This document shows, one piece after another, positions 1 to 7,730 of a stretch of DNA of 64,000 nucleotides; within the stretch, counting starts at the first letter, position 1, and the number at the start of each line of letters is the position of its first letter. Under the pieces are notes generated by a model. That model was not told the origin of the DNA. It made no database searches and saw only the letters and a program-made list of their open reading frames with translations. Source of the DNA: Nitrospira sp. (GTDB lineage Bacteria; Nitrospirota; Nitrospiria; Nitrospirales; Nitrospiraceae); contig CP060501.1 in assembly GCA_024760545.1 (NCBI GenBank), forward strand, positions 3,612,036 through 3,676,035. The letters are read 5' to 3'. Made by a program: the position numbers and the translations under genes.

Positions 1-168
1 CCCTTCATAACTCCTGCGGTAATAGGTGCGAGTCAGCGCAATGAGCTCGTCGGGAGGAAGGAGGACGGGAAGCACTCCATAGAGGAAAAACTGGATCTGA
101 GAGAGTAGAGAGCCTGTTCGTTCAACGAAGCGAGTCAGCAATATGATGGCGGTGACGCGCAGGCGCAC
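1..168 (-). CDS. Partial CDS, unrecognised N-terminus, runs off left edge
   Basis: The minus strand is open without a stop from a GTG at 168 to the window edge, giving 56 codons. The GTG lies three bases after the stop of the upstream gene and in the same frame. The visible part has a hydrophobic and aromatic stretch (SQIQFFLYGVLPVLLPP) followed by a Tyr/Arg-rich piece (TYYRRSYEG). I suspect the start of a small-molecule methyltransferase, but no catalytic motif is in view. The close spacing suggests co-transcription with the glycosyltransferase-like gene. No good ribosome binding site is seen, so the true start could be internal. Confidence 0.5.
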   Translation of the reverse strand, partial: MRLRVTAIILLTRFVERTGSLLSQIQFFLYGVLPVLLPPDELIALTRTYYRRSYEG

Positions 169-171
169 GGG

Positions 172-1266
172 TTATGGTCCCGTTCTCGAAAGGTATGAGG
201 CGAGGATAGCTGCGGCTTCATTCGCCCCGGTCGAAGGCGGAGGTGTGACGGGGACTGGGAGACCAAGGACCTTTTGGAGCGCCGGAAGCCACCGGCCCTG
301 CAGAAAATCGCTCACTGAGAGTTCTACACCCTTCCCATATCGGTGCAGATAGTCGACCAGTGGCTGTTCGTCGGCAAAGTTGTACCGCCGCACGTAGACC
401 AGTGGAGTTTGCAATGCTACAGCTTCCACTAAGGTTCCGTAGCCCGGTTTGGTCAGGATGATATCAACCGAGGCCATCAGCGTTTTGAACGAAAGCGGGA
501 GGGTTTTGATCGACAGGAATCGCATGCTTTCCGATGGCACCGGTCCGTCGAAGAGGAATCGGTAGCCTGTCAGTGGCTCCAATGTCCGAAAAGGGAGCGA
601 ACTGAGCGGAATGCCCCCGAATCCGATGAGCACGGTACGCTCCCCTGGGACCAGTGCCAGAAGCTTGGCGAGTTGTTCACGATCAGCCGCAGCCGGTTCG
701 ATGATCGGCTGGATATCGATCGTTCGCCGGAACAACTCCATTTTAGGCGAAGGGGCAAGTCGGAGCGCAAGATCGGCGTGGACATAGGCCTGTTGAATCG
801 ACTGGATGAGTGCCCGGCCATCGATCGATGGGGGGGCCTGATACTCGGACAGGATCAGATCCCAGGTAAAGCTGACGAGCGCGATGGAAGGAATGGCCGC
901 CGCTTTTGCCGCTGCCAGTGCCAGGTATGGAGTGTCGGCCAGGACAATATCCGGATCGGCAGCCTGCATGGCGGCGACCTCAGCCTGAAGGCGCTCGTTC
1001 CAGGTACTGTGGAATCGGTGATGTTCACGCCAGGTTGCTTCGACGTCGATCGTCATGGGGCCGTTTTGAATGCAGCCGATATCCTGCTGGACGGCACTGG
1101 TCTCCCATGGAATCGTGAGTCGATCCTTGAAAAACAACGAGGGGACGGTGGTGCGGAGGAACACTCGGAGATTGGGAACGAGACGGCCCAATGCATTGAG
1201 GACCGGCACAACTTGGGCGGCGTGGCCGAACCCATGACCTGAAATAGCGGCCCAGATTAGCGGCAT
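172..1266 (-). CDS. Glycosyltransferase-like protein (arabinokinase N-domain / MurG-like GT-B fold)
   Basis: The protein is 364 aa. It opens with a Gly/His-rich loop (ISGHGFGHAAQ) typical of GT-B glycosyltransferases. Its first half, with the cluster VLADTPYLALAAAKAAAIPSI and then SFTWDLI, closely recalls the glycosyltransferase-like N-terminal domain of plant L-arabinokinases. The C-terminal half carries LTKPGYGTLVEAVALQTPLVYV, the nucleotide-sugar site seen in MurG and macroside GTs. It probably transfers a sugar in the cytoplasm, but donor and acceptor are unknown. It is first in a short minus-strand pair with the partial gene at the left edge. No kinase domain follows. Confidence 0.75.
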   Translation of the reverse strand: MPLIWAAISGHGFGHAAQVVPVLNALGRLVPNLRVFLRTTVPSLFFKDRLTIPWETSAVQQDIGCIQNGPMTIDVEATWREHHRFHSTWNERLQAEVAAMQAADPDIVLADTPYLALAAAKAAAIPSIALVSFTWDLILSEYQAPPSIDGRALIQSIQQAYVHADLALRLAPSPKMELFRRTIDIQPIIEPAAADREQLAKLLALVPGERTVLIGFGGIPLSSLPFRTLEPLTGYRFLFDGPVPSESMRFLSIKTLPLSFKTLMASVDIILTKPGYGTLVEAVALQTPLVYVRRYNFADEQPLVDYLHRYGKGVELSVSDFLQGRWLPALQKVLGLPVPVTPPPSTGANEAAAILASYLSRTGP

Positions 1267-1318
1267 AGGCAGGAATGCGTGACAACCCCGGGTGACAAAC
1301 GCTACAGGGAATAGCTAC

Positions 1319-1519
1319 TCAACTACTGGAGTGGTCTGATTCCATCGGGGCGATGTTGTACAGCAACTCAAGATCGAACTCTTCGATCAAGTCGTTGAAT
1401 GCGCCGGCTCCCATATCGGAGCGAACCTCGGCCATGACGAGGTCGATCGCCGGAGCGGCATGTTGTCCGTATTGGGTCACGGCCGATTCAATTCGCTTTC
1501 TGGCATCGTCGAGGTTCAT
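1319..1519 (-). CDS. Small acidic hypothetical protein
   Basis: This is a 66-aa protein starting MNLDDARKRIESAV. A longer in-frame ORF exists, but its N-terminal extension is Ser/Pro/Arg-rich out-of-frame-like sequence that would overlap the TPR gene upstream, so I place the start at the ATG at 1519. The body is predicted helical, acidic and ends in a polar SDHSSS tail. I do not recognise the family. It lies 28 bases downstream of the TPR protein on the same strand and may be its partner. Confidence 0.6.
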   Translation of the reverse strand: MNLDDARKRIESAVTQYGQHAAPAIDLVMAEVRSDMGAGAFNDLIEEFDLELLYNIAPMESDHSSS

Positions 1520-1547
1520 GAGTGACTCCTGTGTCGCGTAAGCGGGT

Positions 1548-1865
1548 TCATGCAAGGGTCTGCAGCAAATGTTGCATTTCCGGCACCAGATCCTTGCCGC
1601 CGTTGGATCGTCCCGAGAGGGCGGCCTCGATGCCGGCGGCGAGGATCGGCTTGGCATCAGCGTTCCTGCCCAATCCGATCAATGCACGGCCCAGCGCCAG
1701 ATGGGAGGCGACATGGGTCGGGTCCAGTTGCGTGGCAACCGTAAGATGCTCCACAGCTTCCTCGACACTGCCGCCTTCCTGGAGGATCTTGTTCCCCAGT
1801 CCGTAACGACCGAGAAATCCTTTGGGATTCTTGGCGACCATGAGGCGAAAAGCGTCAATGTCCAT
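1548..1865 (-). CDS. Short tetratricopeptide-repeat protein
   Basis: The protein is 105 aa. Residues about 15-75 contain two TPR-like helix pairs (LGNKILQEGGSVEEAVEHL, then LALGRALIGLGRNADAKPIL) with the usual small-residue pattern. TPRs bind other proteins, and the partner here is unknown. There is no signal peptide, so it should be cytoplasmic. The small acidic protein downstream on the same strand is a candidate partner. Confidence 0.75.
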   Translation of the reverse strand: MDIDAFRLMVAKNPKGFLGRYGLGNKILQEGGSVEEAVEHLTVATQLDPTHVASHLALGRALIGLGRNADAKPILAAGIEAALSGRSNGGKDLVPEMQHLLQTLA

Positions 1866-1959
1866 GAAGCGTCTCTCCGTTGGTAGAGGAGAGGCACTAT
1901 AGCATTGAAGGAGCCGGATGGGCCAGATGGAGGTTTGACTTAGACCCGATGAGCCTTGC

Positions 1960-2712
1960 TCACGGGGCCGGTACTGCGGTGACCGGGACGATGGAACGAG
2001 TTGGGGTCACGGTTGTCGGTTTTCGGGCTTTGACGGTCACCGTGCGGATGCCGGGGGCCGGCGACGTAGCGCTGCTGGCCAAGTAGAGATTGGTGTCGTG
2101 AACGAGTTGTCCCGTCAGGTTGGCGAGGCACGCGTCCGTCACATGCCCCTTCAGTTCGTCGATCATGACCGGCGTGGCGCCGAACAGTTTGTAATGGACC
2201 GTGCCCGATGAGCGGGCTTCATAGCGCTTCAATTGGCCGTCCCAACGCTCGAGCTCGAGGCCGACCTTGACGGCATAATCATATTCCAAATCGAAGAAGG
2301 GTGAGAGGAGAAACATGGAACCTCCGATGAGGATACCTTTCAGCGCGGACAGGCCGGAATGGGGATCGATGGTCTCGTCCACCGTAATACGGGCCGACAC
2401 GATTTTTTCACCGAGCGAATCGGATGTTCCGCCCATGGGAATCAAGGTCGAAAACAGACGGGTTTCCTGAACGCTGTTCAAGATCCGCCGTTCGACGTCG
2501 GCGGAAGAGTATTGCGGCGAGTCGTTTCTCGAAAGGTGAAAGGAATCCATCACGAGCGGAACTCGTTCTTGGGTGGGCAGCGAGTGGGTGAGGGCTGCCT
2601 GTGGATCTGCTGCCGTAGGTTTTACATCGATCCATCGGGTGCATCCGGTCGCGGCGCACATCACGAATCCGGCGAGACCGAAGACCGACCAGCGAAAGGC
2701 ATCCGTTGTCAT
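1960..2712 (-). CDS. Putative lipoprotein, unrecognised family
   Basis: The 250-aa product has an N-terminal hydrophobic segment ending in a lipobox-like AATGC (Cys about 24), so it is probably a membrane-anchored lipoprotein. The mature part holds a conserved-looking block (ERRILNSVQETRLFSTLIP) and a hydrophobic stretch near residues 130-145 (GILIGGSMFLLSPFF) that may be a membrane-associated hairpin. The C-terminus is Pro/Thr/Val-rich. It lies 13 bases downstream of the PagL-like gene and is probably co-transcribed, which suggests an envelope role. I cannot assign a function. Confidence 0.65.
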   Translation of the reverse strand: MTTDAFRWSVFGLAGFVMCAATGCTRWIDVKPTAADPQAALTHSLPTQERVPLVMDSFHLSRNDSPQYSSADVERRILNSVQETRLFSTLIPMGGTSDSLGEKIVSARITVDETIDPHSGLSALKGILIGGSMFLLSPFFDLEYDYAVKVGLELERWDGQLKRYEARSSGTVHYKLFGATPVMIDELKGHVTDACLANLTGQLVHDTNLYLASSATSPAPGIRTVTVKARKPTTVTPTRSIVPVTAVPAP

Positions 2713-2725
2713 GATCGCTGTCTCC

Positions 2726-3343
2726 TTAGAAATAGAATGAAAACCCCCCGAAGGGCAGGCTCGCGTTCAGTCCAAGATTGGGGAATGCCGTCCCAGCGTT
2801 GGAAATATGGTGGAAGCGGTAGCCGGCATTGAAGGCGATTTGCGACGTGAGAAACCATGACACGCCCACTCCACCTGTGAGCACGAAGTTGAATTGATTG
2901 GCTTGTTCGTGAATGCGACCGCCGAGATCCGTCCAGAACGGCCCGCCGGCGAATTCTGCATACGGCCGGACACGGCCCAAGGCGACGAACGTGTACTTGA
3001 TTCTCGGCGTGAATCCGACCCCGTGTGTTAACAGAGGTTCTCGGAACTCAAGGTAGACCATCTCTGCACCGAGCGAGACCTGCCCCCGGTACCAGCCGTC
3101 GCCGATGGGATCGGTGATCGTCATCATCCACGTGGGCATCAACGCAGGTCCATGTTGTTTGGTGGTGTGAAGGTGAGTCAGTCGGTGAGAGAACATATAC
3201 CCGGCGGTGAGCCCGACTTCTTGCGTGCCGACCGTGATCGTCGGCGAAACGTCGCCGGCCTGTACAGAAGGCGCCGCCATGATGATGCCGAGCGCCAAGG
3301 CGATGATCGTGCGAGTGAGCATAGACATCCTTGTGTCAGTCAA
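2726..3343 (-). CDS. pagL: Acyloxyacyl hydrolase (PagL-like lipid A 3-O-deacylase)
   Basis: The protein is 205 aa, close to the family length. It has a Sec signal peptide (about residues 1-29, ending SVQAGD) and a beta-barrel pattern of alternating residues ending in Phe (GFSFYF). The C-terminal part carries FNAGYRFHHISNAGTAFPN; the His-x-Ser spacing in HHISNAG matches the catalytic His/Ser motif of PagL. Family members remove the 3-hydroxyacyl chain at position 3 of lipid A in the outer membrane, which lowers endotoxicity and changes envelope permeability. It sits just upstream of a lipoprotein gene on the same strand. The alternative start at MSMLTRT is also reasonable. Confidence 0.85.
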   Translation of the reverse strand: MTDTRMSMLTRTIIALALGIIMAAPSVQAGDVSPTITVGTQEVGLTAGYMFSHRLTHLHTTKQHGPALMPTWMMTITDPIGDGWYRGQVSLGAEMVYLEFREPLLTHGVGFTPRIKYTFVALGRVRPYAEFAGGPFWTDLGGRIHEQANQFNFVLTGGVGVSWFLTSQIAFNAGYRFHHISNAGTAFPNLGLNASLPFGGFSFYF

Positions 3344-3529
3344 TCCTCTGTCGGCTCATGTGAGGTGAAACTTGATCAATGGGCGACTAGGTGTGACGCT
3401 TTAAAGGTAGCAGAGGTTTGAATTCTGTCCAGAAAGTCGGACGCTTCGTGCCCCGTTCGAAAATGAAAGAATGCTGGACGGCGAACAGAAAATGGTCAGG
3501 AAGAAATGGAGAGCCCGCGCAGAGTCGGT

Positions 3530-4294
3530 TTATTCAGAATGGCGCAGTTTGGAGAGATGTGCGGAATCAGTGTGGAGTTCAGGAAGGGTGTATCGTTCGT
3601 CAAGGGACACGACACGCTCAAGACAGCGTACGGCGGAAAGGGAATCGCGTCGGGTCTCATACACCGCTGCGAGCAGGCGGAGGACGGCGGCTTCGGCCGG
3701 TTCGTTGCCGAGTTTGATGTAATGCTCTGAGGCATTGTTCAAGCAGCGTTCTGCCCTGAGCAGGTCTTCCTGGTCGAGGTAGCATTTCCCAAGTTGGCTA
3801 TAAGTCACCGCGAGTCCTTCTTCATTGCCGACTGTCCGATGATGGTCGAGGGCTTGTTTAAACGAAGCAACGGCCTGATCCCACTGGCCGTCACGGGCCT
3901 CCTGTAGCGCCAGGTTGTTGTAGAGGATACCGAGTCCGCGGCTGTCCTGTAGCTGGCGCAAGAGATCCATGGCCTCCAAATAGTAGGGCCGGGCTTTTTC
4001 CGGATGATCGGAAGCGATCTGGAGGTTACCCAGGTTGACCAGGGTATGAGCAACGGCCGTAAGGTTGCGCTCAATTCGTTGAATGTGGAGGACATCCCGA
4101 TAGCACTGTTCTGCGCGTGGAAAATCGTTCATCAATGCGCAGGTATTGCCGAGGTTGCCAAGTGAATCCGAGAGCGCTTGCTGATCGCCGGCGGTTCGAT
4201 CATCGGCCACTGCCGCTTCCCAGGCAGCGCGAGCCTGAACCAGATCGCCGCGATGAAGAAAGATTCGCGCCCGATGTTTATGGTTGTCCGACAT
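3530..4294 (-). CDS. TPR-repeat protein
   Basis: The 254-aa protein from the ATG at 4294 (MSDNHKHRARIF) consists almost wholly of tetratricopeptide repeats. At least five tandem units can be seen, for example DSLGNLGNTCALMNDFPRAE, TLVNLGNLQIASDHPEKARP, ILYNNLALQEARDGQWDQAV and TYSQLGKCYLDQEDLLRAE. The consensus resembles the kinesin-light-chain/TPR_12 class. No catalytic domain or signal peptide is present, so it is likely a cytoplasmic scaffold. A longer start would add a Cys-rich piece that overlaps the opposite-strand small ORF. Confidence 0.8.
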   Translation of the reverse strand: MSDNHKHRARIFLHRGDLVQARAAWEAAVADDRTAGDQQALSDSLGNLGNTCALMNDFPRAEQCYRDVLHIQRIERNLTAVAHTLVNLGNLQIASDHPEKARPYYLEAMDLLRQLQDSRGLGILYNNLALQEARDGQWDQAVASFKQALDHHRTVGNEEGLAVTYSQLGKCYLDQEDLLRAERCLNNASEHYIKLGNEPAEAAVLRLLAAVYETRRDSLSAVRCLERVVSLDERYTLPELHTDSAHLSKLRHSE

Positions 4295-4346
4295 ATCAGG
4301 CCTCTTGAGAGGGTGAGGAAAGTTTGCTACGGTGCGGCACACAACC

Positions 4347-4511
4347 ATGGCGCAAACGAACTGCAAGCGATGTGGTCGGGAATATATTTATCACTGTTGC
4401 GATGGACCGGTGTGTATGCCGTGCCCCCATTGCGGCTTCGACGAATCCGATCCTGAGCCCTCCATAATCCGCGATACACATTCCCCTTCCGAGAACCGAC
4501 TCAGCACGTAG
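4347..4511 (+). CDS. Tiny Cys-rich zinc-ribbon-like protein
   Basis: A plus-strand ATG at 4347 opens a 54-codon frame ending in TAG at 4511. The product has seven cysteines, at residues 6, 9, 17, 18, 23, 26 and 29: CxxC, then CC, then CxxCxxC, the last inside CMPCPHCGFDESD. This is how a small zinc ribbon looks. It is divergent from the TPR gene and faces the minus-strand gene ending at 4537. I see no strong ribosome binding site, so expression is unproven. The density of CxxC motifs makes a random origin unlikely. Confidence 0.5.
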   Translation: MAQTNCKRCGREYIYHCCDGPVCMPCPHCGFDESDPEPSIIRDTHSPSENRLST

Positions 4512-4536
4512 GACATCGTACCCGGTACGTTTCCCC

Positions 4537-4959
4537 TTAGTCTCCTCCCTTCGGCGTGTCTCGCCGATACTCGGCCTGAATCTCGTCCTCTTCCACCAGT
4601 CCCAATCCAGCCTTGAACGAACCGTACAGCTCTTCGATCTGTTCAACATCTCGTTCTGTTCGCGCTTCACGAGATGCGAGATACGCTTCACACAGCTTTA
4701 AGCCCGTCTCGAAGTGATGCGCGATGGTTTCTTCGGTCACCTGCTGCCACGTAATATAAATGCAGAAAGCGTGGAATGAATAAGCGTTGGGATACTGCCG
4801 CGCAAGCGCCAACAGGCCCTCATAGGCGTCGCGCGCGGTCATGCCCGCATTGGAGGAGAAAGTGTCTTCCAGCTCAACAGCCGCATCCCAGTCCGTACCG
4901 AGCTCGGCTTCCGCTTCACAAAAGGCATCTTGGGCCGCAAGGGCAGGGTCAAATTGCAT
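4537..4959 (-). CDS. Hypothetical cytoplasmic helical protein
   Basis: Starting at the ATG at 4959 (MQFDPALAAQDAF), the product is 140 aa, acidic, and predicted mostly helical. Segments such as ARDAYEGLLALARQYPNAYSFHAF suggest helix-repeat (TPR-like) packing, but no full consensus is seen. A start 78 bases upstream would add a hydrophobic Ser-rich piece that looks like read-through rather than a signal peptide. Function unknown. Confidence 0.6.
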   Translation of the reverse strand: MQFDPALAAQDAFCEAEAELGTDWDAAVELEDTFSSNAGMTARDAYEGLLALARQYPNAYSFHAFCIYITWQQVTEETIAHHFETGLKLCEAYLASREARTERDVEQIEELYGSFKAGLGLVEEDEIQAEYRRDTPKGGD

Positions 4960-5074
4960 AAACTTCCTCGAATCTGTTTCTGCAGCATAAGCTGAGATAG
5001 AAAAGGAGGTCAATGATGTCAACAGGATTTCTGTCACTGATACGGAGTGAAGATCAACTCATCGAGGCGATGAA

Positions 5075-5830
5075 CTACGAACTCTCGCTCAAATGATCGA
5101 GACGTAACCGTACGTCATAGTGGTCAATCAGATAATTCAGCAGGGCGCTGATGAGAACGATAACACCCGCCATTTCGAGGCCCTCCTCCATTGTCGAGAG
5201 CATGGAGTACTGAAAATTCTGCAAACCGTGTGATCCGCCGTAGAAGCCGCCGACAAGTTCCATCCCCATCCCGCCGCTAAGAAAAGTTGCCGCAGCAGCA
5301 AGGAATTGCTTTCGTGTTTTCGAGGGGAGACTGAAGAAGAAATTCAGATAGGAAAGGGCAAAACCTATGACAAAGGCAATGCCAAAAATGATCCACGAAA
5401 AGTAGAGCATCCTGCTGAGGCGCTCGCCGAGCAACCAATCAGCAGGTCTGTGCAGCAATTCATGGATGCCGGAGGCCTCATCAACCGCCATGTACAACAG
5501 AACGTACGAGAGAACTGCCCATTGGCGCCACCGGGAATCGCTGGATCTTCTCTTGAGTGCACTGATGACGGCAAGAAGCAAGGATGCCAAGAGCAGAAGA
5601 AATGATGAAAAGAAAGTGGGGACGTTGCCTTCGGTGTCTACGTTGAACAGGCGAATGATTCCATATGCATCATCGTATCCGAGCTCATGCTTTGCCAGCT
5701 GCCCTGCAATACTGGCAGCAAGGAGGGAAAAGGTTATCGCACTCAACACGCGAACTATCGTTTGACGATTAAACGATATCTCGCTTTGGGAAAGCATGCT
5801 ATTTTGACACTGTGCGACGGCATGTATCAT
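5075..5830 (-). CDS. Six-helix integral membrane protein, unrecognised
   Basis: The 251-aa protein has about six hydrophobic helices (near residues 27-46, 74-94, 101-118, 140-165, 175-195 and 215-235). Charged residues lie in conserved-looking positions inside or beside helices: DEASGIHELL after helix 3 and EEGLEMAG before helix 6. An Asp/Glu/His set of this kind hints at a metal-dependent membrane hydrolase or a transporter, but the evidence does not go beyond that. An alternative start is the ATG at 5797 (MLSQSEISF). It is divergent from the SagB-like gene across a short spacer that holds a palindrome. Confidence 0.65.
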   Translation of the reverse strand: MIHAVAQCQNSMLSQSEISFNRQTIVRVLSAITFSLLAASIAGQLAKHELGYDDAYGIIRLFNVDTEGNVPTFFSSFLLLLASLLLAVISALKRRSSDSRWRQWAVLSYVLLYMAVDEASGIHELLHRPADWLLGERLSRMLYFSWIIFGIAFVIGFALSYLNFFFSLPSKTRKQFLAAAATFLSGGMGMELVGGFYGGSHGLQNFQYSMLSTMEEGLEMAGVIVLISALLNYLIDHYDVRLRLDHLSESS

Positions 5831-5852
5831 GATAATAGCCTAGACCGTGCAA

Positions 5853-5862
5853 GTTTATAAAC
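5853..5862. promoter_or_regulatory. Palindrome GTTTATAAAC in divergent spacer
   Basis: A perfect 10-bp palindrome with a TATAAA core lies in the 76-bp spacer between the divergent membrane-protein and SagB-like genes. Further TA-rich hexamers (TATATC, TATACC) follow on the plus strand. It could be part of a -10 region or an operator serving both genes. No good -35 is seen. Confidence 0.3.
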
Positions 5863-5906
5863 AGCGTATATCCTCTGCTATACCTCTTTAGCCGGGGCAG
5901 TCATCA

Positions 5907-7673
5907 ATGAACACCACACCGTCTCCCCAAGCTGCACAAGCTGATTTCCTCAATGAGGTCATTCGGTATCACGTGCAGACCAAACACCATTTCAACCGGT
6001 ACGCACGGTCATTGGGGCACTTGGATTGGGCGAACCAGCCGGATCCGTTCCGGCGGTTTGAAGGAGCCCCGTTAATCCCCCTTCCATTACTCAAGCTTGA
6101 CGAAGAACCGCTGTCGCCCGCGTATGAAGCAATGTATGCGCAGGGAGCCGTTCCCTGTCAGCCTGTGAATGTGCGAACTCTTTCGCGGTTCTTCGAGTTT
6201 GCGCTTGCTTTGTCCGCTTGGAAGATAGCGGGAGAGTCAAAATGGGCGCTGCGGAGTAATCCATCTTCCGGCAACCTGCATCCGACGGAAGGCTATGTGG
6301 TCTTACCGCAAATCGATGGACTCGATCTGACGTCAGGCCTCTATCACTATGCCCCGAAAGAACACGGGCTGGAGTTTAGAGCGGAATGGCGGGCTGACAT
6401 CGTGGAACGTCTGCTGGCGTCTTTCCCTAAAAGCGCCTTTCTGTTTGGATTGACCTCGGTTCACTGGCGAGAGGCATGGAAATATGGCGAGCGGGCGTTT
6501 CGCTACTGCAATCATGATGTAGGCCATGCGATCGGCACGGCCCGGATTGCGGCGGCGACTCTTGGCTGGAACATGGTGCTGTTGGACGGTCTGGATCAAG
6601 CCACCGTAGCCATGCTGCTCGGGACAGATCGCCAGGAGGATTTTGAGAAGGCTGAAGCAGAACATCCCGATTGTCTGGCGGTGGTCTGGCCACCTGAAAA
6701 CGTGAAGCGTGAAGCGTCGTTCGTGAAGCGCGAGCATTTGGAGATGCCGTTGTTTCTTGATGTGGCAATTGTGAAGGACCTAGCGGGTGCAACTTGGCAT
6801 GGGAAAGCCAATACGTTGAGCCGGGAGCACGGCGTCCATTGGGACATTATCGATGAGGCGGCCGAGGCTTCGTGGAAAAGGCAGAGTGAGAAACCGATCA
6901 TTACTCTCCCGGTGACCCTCATCCCACCAATCGACACGATTCATGCTTCACACCCCAAGAACGATGTGGGTATCACGGCGGGGCAGATCATTCGTCAGCG
7001 ACGAAGCGCCGTGGCCTTTGACGGGAAAACGTCGATTTCCGCCGCAACCTTCCTTCACATGATGCAGCGGGTCATGCCGCGGGCTGAACGTCCGCAGCTG
7101 GAGCGGCCGATGCCGTGGGATGCCTGGCCTCATGACCCTGCCATTCACCTCGTGATATTCATCCATCGTGTCGATGGACTTCCACCAGGACTCTATTTCC
7201 TCGTGCGCGATACCAAGAAACTGTCGTTCATTCAGCAAACGATGAATCCCGAACTGATCTGGACCGTCGCACCGAAATGTCCCGCGGACTTGCCGCTCTA
7301 TTGGTTGCTGGAAGGCGATGCGAAAAAGCTGGCCGCGCAAGTGAGTTGTCATCAGGACATCGCCGGCGACAGCGCGTTTTCCTTTGGAATGCTGGCCGAG
7401 CTCGAGGGATCATTGCGGGCGCGAGGCGCCTGGTGGTATCCGCGGATGTTTTGGGAGTCGGGATTGCTTGGACAGGTGCTGTATTTGGAGGCCGAAGCCG
7501 CGGGAGTTCGGGCCACGGGAATCGGCTGTTTCTTCGATGACCCGGTCCACGAAGTGGTCGGCATTCAAAATTTGGCGCTGCAGTCGCTCTACCACTTCAC
7601 GATTGGTGGACCAGTAGAAGACCGACGGTTACAGAGCTTGCCGCCGTATGGACACGTGAAGCGTATCGAGTGA
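5907..7673 (+). CDS. SagB/ThcOx-family dehydrogenase with two nitroreductase-like lobes
   Basis: The 588-aa protein contains two tandem FMN-nitroreductase-like lobes. The first (about residues 90-265) has the SagB hallmark NPSSGNLHPTEGY near residue 118. The second (about 355-585) begins with the nitroreductase opening RQRRSAVAF near residue 365 and ends with the typical GIGCFFDDPVHEVVGI. SagB/ThcOx enzymes oxidise thiazolines and oxazolines to azoles with FMN. Here there is no cyclodehydratase, YcaO protein or precursor peptide beside it, so the substrate is open. The next gene follows after 57 bases on the same strand. The double-lobed form is longer than single-domain SagB. Confidence 0.85.
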   Translation: MNTTPSPQAAQADFLNEVIRYHVQTKHHFNRYARSLGHLDWANQPDPFRRFEGAPLIPLPLLKLDEEPLSPAYEAMYAQGAVPCQPVNVRTLSRFFEFALALSAWKIAGESKWALRSNPSSGNLHPTEGYVVLPQIDGLDLTSGLYHYAPKEHGLEFRAEWRADIVERLLASFPKSAFLFGLTSVHWREAWKYGERAFRYCNHDVGHAIGTARIAAATLGWNMVLLDGLDQATVAMLLGTDRQEDFEKAEAEHPDCLAVVWPPENVKREASFVKREHLEMPLFLDVAIVKDLAGATWHGKANTLSREHGVHWDIIDEAAEASWKRQSEKPIITLPVTLIPPIDTIHASHPKNDVGITAGQIIRQRRSAVAFDGKTSISAATFLHMMQRVMPRAERPQLERPMPWDAWPHDPAIHLVIFIHRVDGLPPGLYFLVRDTKKLSFIQQTMNPELIWTVAPKCPADLPLYWLLEGDAKKLAAQVSCHQDIAGDSAFSFGMLAELEGSLRARGAWWYPRMFWESGLLGQVLYLEAEAAGVRATGIGCFFDDPVHEVVGIQNLALQSLYHFTIGGPVEDRRLQSLPPYGHVKRIE

Positions 7674-7677
7674 GGCG

Positions 7678-7698
7678 TATTTCGCAAGATACGAAATA
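7678..7698. repeat. Short hairpin between SagB-like and 284-aa genes
   Basis: TATTTCG and CGAAATA form a perfect 7-bp inverted repeat around a 7-nt loop, directly after the SagB-like stop. There is no U-run, so it is more likely an mRNA stability element or attenuator than a terminator. Downstream, ACGAGGGACG (7712-7721) precedes the next start codon; the same 10-mer precedes panD at 33680-33689. Confidence 0.4.
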
Positions 7699-7730
7699 GG
7701 AGCGACGAGATACGAGGGACGATCCGAGAA

